Part shown: positions 20,602-30,604 of the stretch, in pieces
Position numbering within the stretch: position 1 is the first letter of the stretch
Layout: every line of letters begins with the position of its first letter
Source: Lacticigenium naphthae DSM 19658
GTDB lineage: Bacteria; Bacillota; Bacilli; Lactobacillales; Carnobacteriaceae_A
DNA: 64,000 nt
NCBI RefSeq assembly: GCF_000425865.1
Contig: NZ_AUEG01000001.1
Span: forward strand, 124,001-188,000
Direction of reading: 5' to 3'
The notes under the pieces: model-generated
The model's database searches: none
Told to the model about the DNA's origin: nothing
Seen by the model: the letters and a program-made list of their open reading frames with translations, nothing else
Made by a program: the position numbers and the translations under genes

Positions 20602-20638
20602 AAAAAAGAGCACGGCTTCTCAAAAGAAAAGTCGTGCT
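20602..20638 (-). terminator. Terminator of the YitT-family gene
   Basis: GCACGACTT pairs with AAGCCGTGC around a 10-nt loop, followed by CTUTTTTTA-type U tract on the minus strand. Confidence 0.85.
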
Positions 20639-20645
20639 GTGACTA

Positions 20646-21536
20646 TTAACTTAAATATTCTGCATCGGGTGCTCCCCCGAAGTTTTTGTGAAGCGTGAAG
20701 CCTCGTCCCATAACTTCGCTCGCCCCCATTACAACAACGAATGCATCCGGATCAGCTTCAAGCACGGTATCTTTCAGCATTGTAAATTCGTGTTCTGCAA
20801 TAACTACCATGAGCATATCTTTTTCAGTGTTGCCATAACCACCTTTTACACCTAAGTTGGTTACTCCTCGACGCATAGTGTGTAAAATTTCTTCGCGTAT
20901 ATCTTGTGGACTGTCTGAAATAATAAACACATTCTTCGCACGATTCAACCCTACTTGCATCAAGTCAATGGTTCGAGATATAACAAACAGAGTGATCAAA
21001 GAAAACATAACCGTTTCGATATCAAAAGCTATTAAAGCAAAAAATATTATTGTCCCATCAACAATTGCTGTACTGATTCCTAAAGGAAGATGACCATATT
21101 CATAAATGATTTGAGCTAATATGCTCGTCCCTCCTGTAGATGCTTTACTTCGGAAAACTATTCCTAAACCAATACCAGTTGTTAACCCACCAAAGACAGA
21201 AGCTAACAATGGATCCTGAGTTAACGGTTCAAGCGGTGACATAATTCCAATCAATAAAGGTAACAATAAACTGCCTAATATTGTTTTATACCCGGCAGAT
21301 TTTCCTAAAAGCCAAAAACAAAGCACTAATAGTGGGATATTTATAGCGTATTGAACAATTGCTGGACTCCAACCCCATAAAGAGTTGACCACAATACTGA
21401 ATCCTGATACGCCTCCTGAAACTATGTTATTCGGTAGTAAGAACACCTGGAAAGATAATGCTGCAATAACAGAGCCTGCTATAATATAGATAATATCAAC
21501 AAAATTGAATTTATACATTTTTGCGATTCGTGTCAT
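20646..21536 (-). CDS. YitT family membrane protein with DUF2179 domain
   Basis: Integral membrane protein of unknown transport function. The 296 residues hold five to six transmembrane helices (about residues 15-185), including the conserved PNNIVSGGVSGFSIVV and RSKASTGGTSILAQII segments of the YitT repeats. A cytoplasmic DUF2179 domain follows (about residues 205-290), ending MGASEVMGRGFTLHK. AAGGAGG lies 7 bp before ATG. It stands alone with its own terminator, downstream of a divergent lipid kinase gene. Confidence 0.9.
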   Translation of the reverse strand: MTRIAKMYKFNFVDIIYIIAGSVIAALSFQVFLLPNNIVSGGVSGFSIVVNSLWGWSPAIVQYAINIPLLVLCFWLLGKSAGYKTILGSLLLPLLIGIMSPLEPLTQDPLLASVFGGLTTGIGLGIVFRSKASTGGTSILAQIIYEYGHLPLGISTAIVDGTIIFFALIAFDIETVMFSLITLFVISRTIDLMQVGLNRAKNVFIISDSPQDIREEILHTMRRGVTNLGVKGGYGNTEKDMLMVVIAEHEFTMLKDTVLEADPDAFVVVMGASEVMGRGFTLHKNFGGAPDAEYLS

Positions 21537-21720
21537 TGATTTTGACCTCCTTTGTAGTTTTGTATGACTGGACTATTTTAACATCAATTAGTGAAAAAAT
21601 ATTGCTTTTTTTTCACTAAACTTAGTATAATCTCATTATTGCTTTAATAATCACTTTTTTGTTATTTCATTTTACAGTATAATTAAATTTAACAGCGAAA
21701 ATTATCTTGAAGGAGTAATT

Positions 21721-22668
21721 ATGAAACTCGAAAAAAATATTTATTTTATTGTAAATGAATCATCTGGACGGTTACATCCAGACGAATTTGAATCTCTACT
21801 TAAAAAAATGATTTCAAACGATAACAATTTTATTCATATTTTTAAAACTGAGTATCCAAAGCATGCCATTACTTTAGCGAGTGATATTGCTTCTAAAATC
21901 ACTCAAAAAGAAGAAGCTGCTGTAATCTGTGCCGTTGGTGGTGACGGGACCTTAAATGAAGTTTTAAATGGGGTGCGCAAAATCAGTTCTAGTTTGGTTC
22001 TTGCATATATCCCTACTGGCTCTGGAAACGACTTTGCTCGCTCCCATAGTTTTTCTTCTTCTCTTGAAAAGAATATTGAACATGTACTTTATCATTCTAA
22101 TGAAGAAATTTTAGACATTTTACATTATGAAAATTCAGAAACTAAAGAAGTAAATTATGCTATTAATAGTATAGGGGTCGGTTTGGATGGATCCACTATT
22201 CAAATTTTAGAAAATCAGCACATTAAAGAAAAGCTGCAACGTTTTCGCTTGGAGGATTTTTCTTATATATATTCCTTATTGAAAGCATTTTTCCGCCAAA
22301 AACCGTTTGCCATTGAATTGGATACCGAAAATGGTAAAACTATTATTTCCGACGCCATCTTGGTCGTATTCACAAATCATCCGTTTTTCGGTGGAGGCAT
22401 CAATATCAGTCCGAAAGCAAATCCTTATTCGAATGATTTTGGCATAGTGATAGCTCGGCAATTAAATTTTCTTCAGTTACTTTATCTTTTTGCGCTCATT
22501 CTTATAAATGGAAACCATCTTCATTCAAAACATGTTCACTACGAAGAAACAAACCTGGCCCATTTACATATCAATACACAACAGCCTGCCCAAAAAGATG
22601 GGGAATCATTCCTTCACTCGACTCAATTATTTATGCTGAATATAGAAAAACAGAATTTCCAATTATAA
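21721..22668 (+). CDS. Diacylglycerol kinase-like lipid kinase (YegS/DagK family)
   Basis: A cytoplasmic lipid kinase probably phosphorylating diacylglycerol or a related lipid. The 315 residues begin with the fold's NESSGRLHPDEFESLL and carry the nucleotide-binding motif AVGGDGTLNEVLNG (about residues 76-89), IPTGSGNDFARS and the C-terminal HIN...QKDGE segment typical of the family. An AAGGAG site lies 9 bp before ATG. Several paralogues exist in Firmicutes, and I cannot tell whether this is the essential DgkB or a YtlR-type enzyme. Confidence 0.88.
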   Translation: MKLEKNIYFIVNESSGRLHPDEFESLLKKMISNDNNFIHIFKTEYPKHAITLASDIASKITQKEEAAVICAVGGDGTLNEVLNGVRKISSSLVLAYIPTGSGNDFARSHSFSSSLEKNIEHVLYHSNEEILDILHYENSETKEVNYAINSIGVGLDGSTIQILENQHIKEKLQRFRLEDFSYIYSLLKAFFRQKPFAIELDTENGKTIISDAILVVFTNHPFFGGGINISPKANPYSNDFGIVIARQLNFLQLLYLFALILINGNHLHSKHVHYEETNLAHLHINTQQPAQKDGESFLHSTQLFMLNIEKQNFQL

Positions 22669-22671
22669 AAT

Positions 22672-22702
22672 TGAGAGGCTGGGACTTTTGTCCCAGCCTC
22701 TA
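22672..22702. terminator. Terminator between the lipid kinase gene and recD2
   Basis: GAGAGGCTGGGAC...GTCCCAGCCTCT stem with a 4-nt TTTT loop. T-rich sequence follows on the minus strand, and a short T-rich stretch on the plus strand. Confidence 0.85.
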
Positions 22703-22783
22703 CTCATTTAACGAACGTTACTTTCTAAAACATGCTCCAAAAATAAATTCCGATAACCATTTCCCGCTCCGTTTTGGTTCCTG

Positions 22784-25237
22784 TTAATTAGTTGTTTTAA
22801 AATCATCTGGTTTTAAACCGTCCATTCCAATCAAGGGGTCAATGGTTCCTTTCTTGATGGATTCAATTGTTAAAATATACTTTTTCATTGTAGAGGAATT
22901 TTTTTCGTTTGTCGTTCCTTCTTCTATGGGTTTTTCATCGTCCCCTATATCTATTCTTTCTGCCTCGCTATTGTCAAAGCTACCAGTCATCCGTTCTTTC
23001 AGACTCGTTTGCCTATTTTTTGAATGGGACTGCAAAGCTCGTTGAAATGCCTGTTCATTTCCCAATAAGATGAGTTTTTTACTTGCTCGGGTTATGGCCG
23101 TGTAGAGTAAATCCTTTTTCAGCATGCGATTGTAGCCCATGACCATCGGCAAAAGAACCATGTCAAACTCGCTTCCTTGAGCTTTGTGTATGGAACAGCA
23201 GTAAGCTAAAGTGATTTTATTCCATTCATTCCGTCTGTAAGTCACTTCGTTTGCATCAAATGCGATCGTCAGTTCATCTACTTTATCTTCGGAATCCTTT
23301 GCTAAAGTAATCCCAGTGATCACACCCATATCCCCATTAAAAACATTTGATTCTGAATCGTTGACCAATTGAAGAACTTTGTCTCCGATACGGTAAACTT
23401 TATCAATGAACTTGACTTCTTTTCGTGACTGATCTTCATTGGGATTGAACAAATTTTGCAGTGTTTCGTTTAATTGATTAATACCCGCTGGTCCACGGTA
23501 CATTGGGGCCAATATTTGGATGTCTTGGGCTGTATAGCCTTTCTCAATTGCTTTTTGAATGATTTGTGACAAGACTTTCTCAACATCACGTGTGTGACAC
23601 GGAATAAATGAGCGGTCTGCTTTTTTGTCATGAAAATCGGCTGGTAGTGTTCCGTTTTTAATTTGATGTGCCAACGGGATGATCGATGATTCGTTCCCTT
23701 GCCGGTATATTTCATTTAACTCAGCTGCTGGGATGCGGCCACTTTCCAACAAGTCATGCAATACTTGTCCCGGTCCGACAGATGGTAATTGATCTTTGTC
23801 TCCCACAAGTATGACCTGCATATCTTGTGGGATCGCCTTGAATAGTTGATTGGCTAACCAAGTATCTACCATGGACATCTCGTCAACGACGAGCAAGCGC
23901 CCGCTTAAAGTCCTACTTTCAAAATCATCTGCTGTTTCTTCTTGTCCAGTGAAACCCAATAAACGATGAATTGTACTACTCGGCAACCCTGTACTTTCAT
24001 TCATTCGTTTAGCCGCTCTTCCTGTAGGCGCGGCTAATAAAAATGGAAATGTTTCATCTTTATAGGCATAGGGATCGAGTCCCAAGTCATGTATTTTTGC
24101 GAATAACTGAACTATACCATTTAACACGGTGGTTTTCCCGGTTCCTGGACCTCCAGTTAGGATAAAGACTGGGGAAAAAATTGCTTCTAAAATTGCCTCT
24201 TTTTGTGAGCGACCATAAAGGATACCATTTTCTTTTTCAATTTCTTTTAAATAGTGCTTAATTTTTTTTATTTTTATAGGCACATCGGGTTGCCCTTGTA
24301 GAATTCTCTCCATTGCGCTAGAAATACCCCACTCAGAAGCATATAAACTCGGTATATAGAGTCTGCTTTCCTCTTGAATGATTTTACTTTCATCCACAAG
24401 GATGATCAAGTTATCCGCTACTTTTTCTGGATCAATAATAAAAGGACGACTGTCTTCGAGTTCCTTTATCGTTTGGAGCAGTATTGGTTCACTCTCTGCA
24501 AATGTGTGTCCATCATTAAAACACAATTGTTTAAGAGAATACAGTATTCCGGCTTTGATTCTTTCAGGAGCATCAGCTTCGATACCAACTCGTTCGGCTA
24601 AAGCATCTGCTCGCTTAAACCCAATATTCTCTACATCTTCTGCTAACTGATAAGGATTCGTTTGAATAATTTCTAAAGTTTTTTCTTCATACAGCTGATA
24701 AATTTTATATGCTAATGCATTGGTCAGTCCGTACTCGTTTAACGAAAGAATGGTCCGTTCTGTAGTGTGTCCCTGGTCTAGCTGGTTTAAAATGTTCTTC
24801 CTTTTCTTTGGTGCCAATCCCGGAACATCTTTCAAAATTTCTGGATCTTTCAAAATTTTGTCAATTGTTTGATCCCCGATTGTGTCTACAATTTTTTCTG
24901 CTGTTTTTTCGCCGATTCCTTGAAAACGAGAACTTGATAAGTAAGAAATAACTGCCTCTCTGGAAGTTGGTCGGTCTTGCGTATAACGTGTGCTTTCAAA
25001 TTGCTCACCATATTTTGGATGATTTTTAAACTCTCCATAAAATTTATAGCTTACTTCTTCTTGAATTCGTCCGAAATTCCCAGTGACCACGATTTCGTTT
25101 TCTTTATATTCTGCATTTGTTTTCTGAACTTTTATTAACAAAACCTTATAATAATTAGAAGGGTTCTGGAAGAAAATGGCTGATACTTCGCCAACAATAT
25201 ACTTCTCATCATCATTCTGAAGTAAATCCCCCATCAT
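22784..25237 (-). CDS. recD2: RecD2-type DNA helicase
   Basis: A superfamily 1B 5'-3' helicase that works without RecBC in replication and repair. The 817 residues include an N-terminal OB-like domain (VGEVSAIFFQNPSNYYKVLLI), helix-hairpin-helix repeats (SSSRFQGIGEKTAEKIVD, DVPGLAPKKRKNIL), Walker A FILTGGPGTGKTTVLNG, Walker B VVDEMSMVDTWL, motif III VGDKDQLPSVGPG, and the C-terminal AYCCSIHKAQGSEF and LLYTAITRASKKL. The GTG three codons earlier merges with GGAG; ATG at 25237 has an 8-bp spacing and was preferred. Neighbour of mnmA, as in Bacillus yrrC. Confidence 0.96.
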   Translation of the reverse strand: MMGDLLQNDDEKYIVGEVSAIFFQNPSNYYKVLLIKVQKTNAEYKENEIVVTGNFGRIQEEVSYKFYGEFKNHPKYGEQFESTRYTQDRPTSREAVISYLSSSRFQGIGEKTAEKIVDTIGDQTIDKILKDPEILKDVPGLAPKKRKNILNQLDQGHTTERTILSLNEYGLTNALAYKIYQLYEEKTLEIIQTNPYQLAEDVENIGFKRADALAERVGIEADAPERIKAGILYSLKQLCFNDGHTFAESEPILLQTIKELEDSRPFIIDPEKVADNLIILVDESKIIQEESRLYIPSLYASEWGISSAMERILQGQPDVPIKIKKIKHYLKEIEKENGILYGRSQKEAILEAIFSPVFILTGGPGTGKTTVLNGIVQLFAKIHDLGLDPYAYKDETFPFLLAAPTGRAAKRMNESTGLPSSTIHRLLGFTGQEETADDFESRTLSGRLLVVDEMSMVDTWLANQLFKAIPQDMQVILVGDKDQLPSVGPGQVLHDLLESGRIPAAELNEIYRQGNESSIIPLAHQIKNGTLPADFHDKKADRSFIPCHTRDVEKVLSQIIQKAIEKGYTAQDIQILAPMYRGPAGINQLNETLQNLFNPNEDQSRKEVKFIDKVYRIGDKVLQLVNDSESNVFNGDMGVITGITLAKDSEDKVDELTIAFDANEVTYRRNEWNKITLAYCCSIHKAQGSEFDMVLLPMVMGYNRMLKKDLLYTAITRASKKLILLGNEQAFQRALQSHSKNRQTSLKERMTGSFDNSEAERIDIGDDEKPIEEGTTNEKNSSTMKKYILTIESIKKGTIDPLIGMDGLKPDDFKTTN

Positions 25238-25357
25238 TTTCTCCACTCCTTCCTCAGTCTAAATTTCTCTATTTATTTTACATGATACAGACGCAAATTA
25301 CTAGAAAACTCCAAAATCCCAAGTCACTTCTTATTCTAAACACAGTATATGTAATAT

Positions 25358-25390
25358 TAAAAAAATCTGGAACGTGAGTCCCAGATTTTT
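25358..25390 (-). terminator. Terminator of mnmA
   Basis: AAAAATCTGG and CCAGATTTTT form a perfect 10-bp stem around a 10-nt loop, continuing into U on the minus strand. Confidence 0.88.
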
Positions 25391-25394
25391 CCGA

Positions 25395-26534
<1,140 letters not shown>

Positions 26535-26679
26535 TCATTTAGATTCTGAATCTTTACGATTTGAAGGTCGTAGTTTTCAGTCCATTTCATTATACTTACT
26601 TTTTGTCAGATTGCAAGTTTTCTTGAACAAGAAAGAAATCCACCCTGATTAAATAACTTAATAGAATGGCATTTCCTGT

Positions 26680-27024
26680 TTATTCGACTGTAGATAATGC
26701 TTTTCCCTCAACTAATTGGTACAGCACCGATTGTGCGATTCCATACGCTTCCTTAAAGTTTTCTTTATTTGGAAGAATTAGACTTTGTAAGCCATTCTGT
26801 GTTGTTATTGAAATTTTCAGTGTTGTTAAATCAGATCCAATATTTATTTTTAACAAAGGGGCTTTTTTGTCCATTGGGTTGACACTTAACGTGCGCGTTA
26901 AGTGATACTTGCCACTCTTGCTTTCTTGAAATCCGTTATCTCTTAAAGTGTATTTTTTTACCTCTGGATGTACACGATATTGTTTGCTTTCTCCGGGTAT
27001 ACTGGCTGTTTTCTCTAAGCCCAT
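26680..27024 (-). CDS. DUF1831 family protein
   Basis: A 114-residue protein of unknown function in a family that is largely confined to Lactobacillales. It shows an N-terminal GESKQYRVHPEVKKYTLRDN and a middle SGKYHLTRTLSVNPMDKKAP, with no transmembrane helix or metal motif. It lies between the cysteine desulfurase and mnmA on the same strand, so a part in tRNA thiolation is plausible but unproven. The gap to mnmA is 160 bp and to the desulfurase 118 bp. Confidence 0.85.
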   Translation of the reverse strand: MGLEKTASIPGESKQYRVHPEVKKYTLRDNGFQESKSGKYHLTRTLSVNPMDKKAPLLKINIGSDLTTLKISITTQNGLQSLILPNKENFKEAYGIAQSVLYQLVEGKALSTVE

Positions 27025-27142
27025 ATTTATCGTCCTTTCAACCGTTATTTTCTTTCGAATACTTTTATATAGAAGAAAAAGAGTTGCTATCTTTACTTTT
27101 TTCCAAGCGTTTTCTTCTTATTATCATAGCATGTTTAGTTTG

Positions 27143-28282
27143 TTATTTCTTTGTTAATTGAATGATTTTCTTTGCCAGGTAAAGAATGTCCGATTCCTTC
27201 GTATTCAATCCCATACTTATCCGCAAGCTTTCATGGACTGCCGTACCATTTTGCCCATGCAACGCCTGAAGGACATGGCTCGGCTCAGGACTTCCGGCAG
27301 TGCAGGCAGAACCCACTGAGACTGCTATTCCATTTAAATCTAATTGAATAATCAATTTTTCAGCGGCTGTACCGACTAAGTGGATACTTAGAATATGAGC
27401 TAACTTATTGTCTAGCGTACCATTAACTCGAACATCGATGTTGGCTTTCTTCAACTCTTCTAGCAACACTATTTTCCAGGCTGTATAGCGTTTTTTTCTA
27501 TCAGATTGGTCACGTTGGGTTATTTCAACTGCTTTATCAAACCCGATTATGGCTGGTAAATTTTCAGTTCCCGCACGTTTTTTCATTTCTTGATTCCCAC
27601 CGACGAGCATGGCAGGTAAATGGATATTTTCGTTAATATAAAGGCACCCTACACCCTTAGGACCATTAATTTTATGTGCTGAAACAGAAAGCATATCTAA
27701 ATGGCATTCTTTCACATCTATGGATTCGATTCCATAAGCTTGTACTGCATCTGTATGAAAAATTATATGTGAATAGTTTTCATTCAACATTCTTCCAATA
27801 GATTGAATAGGCATGATCGAGCCAATTTCGTTGTTCCCATACATAATGGTCACGAGGATGGTTTCCGATGTTATAGCTGCCTCGACTTGTTGAGTTGTTA
27901 CTTCTCCCTTTGAATCGACCGGGAGGTAAGTTACCTTGAACCCTTCAGATTCTAGTTTTTCCAGTGGACGCAAAACGGCTGGATGTTCGATTGCTGTAGT
28001 AATAATATGTTTGCCTTTATTTTGATGTGCCCGTGCACATTGAAAAATAGCCATATTGTCACTTTCAGTACCCCCACTAGTAAATACAACTTCAACCGGT
28101 TTTGCATTTATACTTTTTGAGATCGCCCGTCTTGCACGATCCAAACGGCCACGACTTTTTTGTCCGAATTGATGAATACTGCTTGCATTTCCTACATACT
28201 CTGAAAATGCTTCAGTCATATTTTGGATGACTTCAGGGTGCATTGGGCTAGTCGATGCATAATCTAAATAAATTTTTTCCAT
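27143..28282 (-). CDS. Cysteine desulfurase (IscS/YrvO-like)
   Basis: A PLP enzyme that takes sulfur from cysteine and delivers it as persulfide, here probably to MnmA. The 379 residues begin MEKIYLDYASTSPMHPEV and carry the PLP lysine in VSAHKINGPKGVGCLY, the TSGGTESDNMAI phosphate region and the active-site cysteine in SVGSACTAGSPEPSHVL. Start at 28282 is chosen over an upstream GTG/ATG frame because GAGAGGG lies 6 bp before it. A second desulfurase sits next to thiI at 48041-49180. Confidence 0.95.
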   Translation of the reverse strand: MEKIYLDYASTSPMHPEVIQNMTEAFSEYVGNASSIHQFGQKSRGRLDRARRAISKSINAKPVEVVFTSGGTESDNMAIFQCARAHQNKGKHIITTAIEHPAVLRPLEKLESEGFKVTYLPVDSKGEVTTQQVEAAITSETILVTIMYGNNEIGSIMPIQSIGRMLNENYSHIIFHTDAVQAYGIESIDVKECHLDMLSVSAHKINGPKGVGCLYINENIHLPAMLVGGNQEMKKRAGTENLPAIIGFDKAVEITQRDQSDRKKRYTAWKIVLLEELKKANIDVRVNGTLDNKLAHILSIHLVGTAAEKLIIQLDLNGIAVSVGSACTAGSPEPSHVLQALHGQNGTAVHESLRISMGLNTKESDILYLAKKIIQLTKK

Positions 28283-28396
28283 AATTATCCCTCTCGTCTT
28301 TACTGACCACAACTAGAGAACGCACGTTCTTTTTGTAGTGAATAGGTTTAAAAAATGCTATACTTATCATAACATATTACTAAAGGAGGAAAAACA

Positions 28397-29656
28397 ATGA
28401 GTCAACCGCTCGCTTATAGAATGCGGCCTCAATCCATTGAAGAACTAGTCGGTCAAGAGCACCTTGTTGGAAATGGAAAAATCATCTGGCGCATGGTGCA
28501 GGCCAAAAGATTATCATCAATGATTCTTTATGGTCCTCCAGGTATTGGTAAAACAAGTATTGCTAGTGCAATTGCAGGATCAACAAAATATGCTTTCCGT
28601 AACTTAAATGCAGCAACTGATTCGAAAAAAGAATTGAAAATCGTGGTTGAAGAATCAAAAATGAGTGGGACAGTAATCTTACTTCTCGATGAAATACACC
28701 GCCTAGATAAACCTAAGCAGGATTTTTTGCTGCCTTATTTAGAAAGTGGACAAATCATTATGATTGGAGCAACCACAGAGAATCCTTACATTTCTATACA
28801 TCCGGCAATAAGAAGTCGGAGTCAGATATTTGAATTACATCCTCTTACAGAGGAACAAATTATATCGGCACTTGATCGAGCAGTAAATGATCCAGAAAAA
28901 GGTTTAGGTTCAAAAAATGTATCGGTCACCCCAGAAGCTTTAAACCACCTTGCTCGAGCAACAAATGGGGATCTTCGCAGTGCTCTGAATGCTTTAGAAT
29001 TAGCTGTCGAATCTTCCCAAACAGACAGTCAGGGAAACATTATCATATCCTTAGAAATTGCTGAAGAATGCGTTCAAAGAAAAGCGTTGACACATGATAA
29101 AGATGGAGATTCCCATTACAATGTCATATCCGCTTTCCAGAAATCGATTCGTGGAAGCGATGTGGATGCGGCCCTTCATTATTTGGCTCGTTTAGTTGAG
29201 GCGGGAGAACTGATCACGATCTGTCGAAGATTGATGGTCATTGCCTATGAAGATATCGGTCTGGGTAACCCTGCTGGTGCAGCTCGGACTGTTGCAGCTG
29301 TACAGGCTGCAGAAAAGCTGGGTTTCCCTGAAGCACGTATTCCTTTAGCTAACGCCGTTATTGAAATGGCTTTATCTCCAAAATCTAATTCCGCAATAGT
29401 GGCTATCGATCAAGCTTTGGAAGGAATACGTTCGGGTGATTTCGGAGACGTTCCAGCCCACCTTAAGGATGCTCATTTTAGTGGAGCAGATAAATTAAAC
29501 CGGGGAATCAATTATAAATACCCTCACAGTTATCCGAACGCCTGGGTTGAACAACAATATTTACCAGATAAAATCAAAAGTCGCCATTTTTATAAACCAA
29601 AAGAAACGAGCAAATTTGAAGAGGCCTTAGCTAAACAATATAAAAAGTATAACTGA
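28397..29656 (+). CDS. rarA: Replication-associated recombination protein A (AAA+ ATPase)
   Basis: A clamp-loader-like ATPase (MgsA/WRNIP1 family) acting at stalled replication forks. The 419 residues include Walker A YGPPGIGKTSIASAIA, Walker B LLLDEIHRLDKPKQD, sensor 1 IGATTENPYISI, the SRSQIFEL arginine finger region and the C-terminal tetramer domain (YEDIGLGNPAGAARTVAAVQA, PHSYPNAWVEQQYLP). AAAGGAGG lies 8 bp before ATG. It is divergent from the cysteine desulfurase and followed by 6S RNA, as in other Firmicutes. Confidence 0.96.
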   Translation: MSQPLAYRMRPQSIEELVGQEHLVGNGKIIWRMVQAKRLSSMILYGPPGIGKTSIASAIAGSTKYAFRNLNAATDSKKELKIVVEESKMSGTVILLLDEIHRLDKPKQDFLLPYLESGQIIMIGATTENPYISIHPAIRSRSQIFELHPLTEEQIISALDRAVNDPEKGLGSKNVSVTPEALNHLARATNGDLRSALNALELAVESSQTDSQGNIIISLEIAEECVQRKALTHDKDGDSHYNVISAFQKSIRGSDVDAALHYLARLVEAGELITICRRLMVIAYEDIGLGNPAGAARTVAAVQAAEKLGFPEARIPLANAVIEMALSPKSNSAIVAIDQALEGIRSGDFGDVPAHLKDAHFSGADKLNRGINYKYPHSYPNAWVEQQYLPDKIKSRHFYKPKETSKFEEALAKQYKKYN

Positions 29657-29684
29657 TCATTTTGTAAAAGATTGCGGTTACATC

Positions 29685-29717
29685 CCTGAAATTTGTTTGA
29701 TTTTTTCAAATTTCAGG
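29685..29717 (+). terminator. Hairpin terminator of rarA
   Basis: CCTGAAATTTG and CAAATTTCAGG form a perfect 11-bp stem with an 11-nt T-rich loop. The downstream T tract is short. Confidence 0.65.
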
Positions 29718-29726
29718 TTCCATATA

Positions 29727-29755
29727 TTGACAGATTCACATGCCTATGCTATTAT
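29727..29755 (+). promoter_or_regulatory. Promoter of 6S RNA
   Basis: A consensus TTGACA, exactly 17 bp, then TATTAT. The expected start is near 29762. Confidence 0.8.
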
Positions 29756-29761
29756 TTAGAT

Positions 29762-29955
29762 AAGATATCTGAGGTGTTCGTGATGTCTAACTATGTGTTG
29801 ACCGAACAAGTAATAACTCAAAGGGATTCGAAAGAATAGATGGATAACAAACCTTATCACTTGGTAGTTAGAAATTTATTTGGCGAAACCCACCTGCTAA
29901 TTGCGGGTTCAACCAAACTTGACATAAAAACGGCACCATCGGATTTCTCAATTTG
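29762..29955 (+). ncRNA. ssrS: 6S RNA
   Basis: A non-coding RNA of about 190 nt that mimics an open promoter and binds housekeeping RNA polymerase in stationary phase. The ends pair: ATCTGAGGTGTTCG (29767-29780) with CGGCACCATCGGAT (29931-29944), with one bulge, as the closing stem. The 5' CTGAGGTGTTCG resembles the 5' end of E. coli 6S RNA. A hairpin in the 3' half (AACCC...GGGTT, 29887-29911) and the central unpaired region fit the family. Location after rarA matches Firmicutes. The 3' end is estimated; the transcript may run to the terminator at 29971-30005. Confidence 0.85.
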
Positions 29956-29970
29956 TACTTTATGTACTTG

Positions 29971-30005
29971 AAAAGAGCTTAAGGTTTATCCTTAAGCTCT
30001 TTTTA
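29971..30005 (+). terminator. Terminator downstream of 6S RNA
   Basis: AAAGAGCTTAAGG and CCTTAAGCTCTTT form a 13-bp stem with a TTTAT loop and a T tract. Confidence 0.88.
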
Positions 30006-30088
30006 TTTGTATCCCTCTGTCGTTTTTCTATGAAAACGAAATCATTTGCGTTAAAATAGAATTACCAATAAGGGATGGAGTGATAAAC

Positions 30089-30553
30089 ATGTTACAAGAA
30101 TATAAGCGCATTTTAGTTGCTATAGATGGATCAAAAGCTGCTGATCATGCTTTTAAAAAAGCTGTAGCAGTTGCCAAAAGAAATGATAGCGAGTTGGTCA
30201 TTGCTCATGTAATCGATACTCGTGCCTATCAAAGTTTCACTACTTTTGAGGGTGGATCAATGCAAAACAATGCAAAAGATGAAGCAAATCGTACATTAAA
30301 TGAGTATGAACGGTATGCTAACAATCATGGTTTGGAAAAAGTGAAAATCATTTTAGAATTTGGATCTCCTAAATCAATAATTGCTAAGCAATTACCGAAG
30401 CAAGAAAAAGTAGATTTAATCATGTTGGGTGCTACAGGATTAAATGCAGTCGAACGTTTATTTATAGGCTCTGTTTCTGAATATGTAATTCGCCATGCGG
30501 AGTCTGACGTTCTAATTGTAAGAACTGATTTGGAAAACGAAGCTATAGACTAA
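30089..30553 (+). CDS. Universal stress protein (UspA family)
   Basis: A small cytoplasmic nucleotide-binding stress protein. The 154 residues begin MLQEYKRILVAIDGSKAAD (ATP-binding start) and end with the ATP-binding glycine motif MLGATGLNAVERLFIGSVSE. The ATG at 30089 is preferred to the GTG at 30080 because GGAG lies 8 bp before it. It is monocistronic between two terminators. The specific role cannot be read from sequence. Confidence 0.93.
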   Translation: MLQEYKRILVAIDGSKAADHAFKKAVAVAKRNDSELVIAHVIDTRAYQSFTTFEGGSMQNNAKDEANRTLNEYERYANNHGLEKVKIILEFGSPKSIIAKQLPKQEKVDLIMLGATGLNAVERLFIGSVSEYVIRHAESDVLIVRTDLENEAID

Positions 30554-30602
30554 AAAATAGGGGTGGAAAAAGTCAACATGACTTTTTCCACCCCTTATTT
30601 TT
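30554..30602. terminator. Bidirectional terminator between uspA and ackA
   Basis: AGGGGTGGAAAAAGTCA and its exact complement form a perfect 17-bp stem with loop ACA, flanked by A and T tracts on both sides. Confidence 0.93.
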
Positions 30603-30604
30603 GC

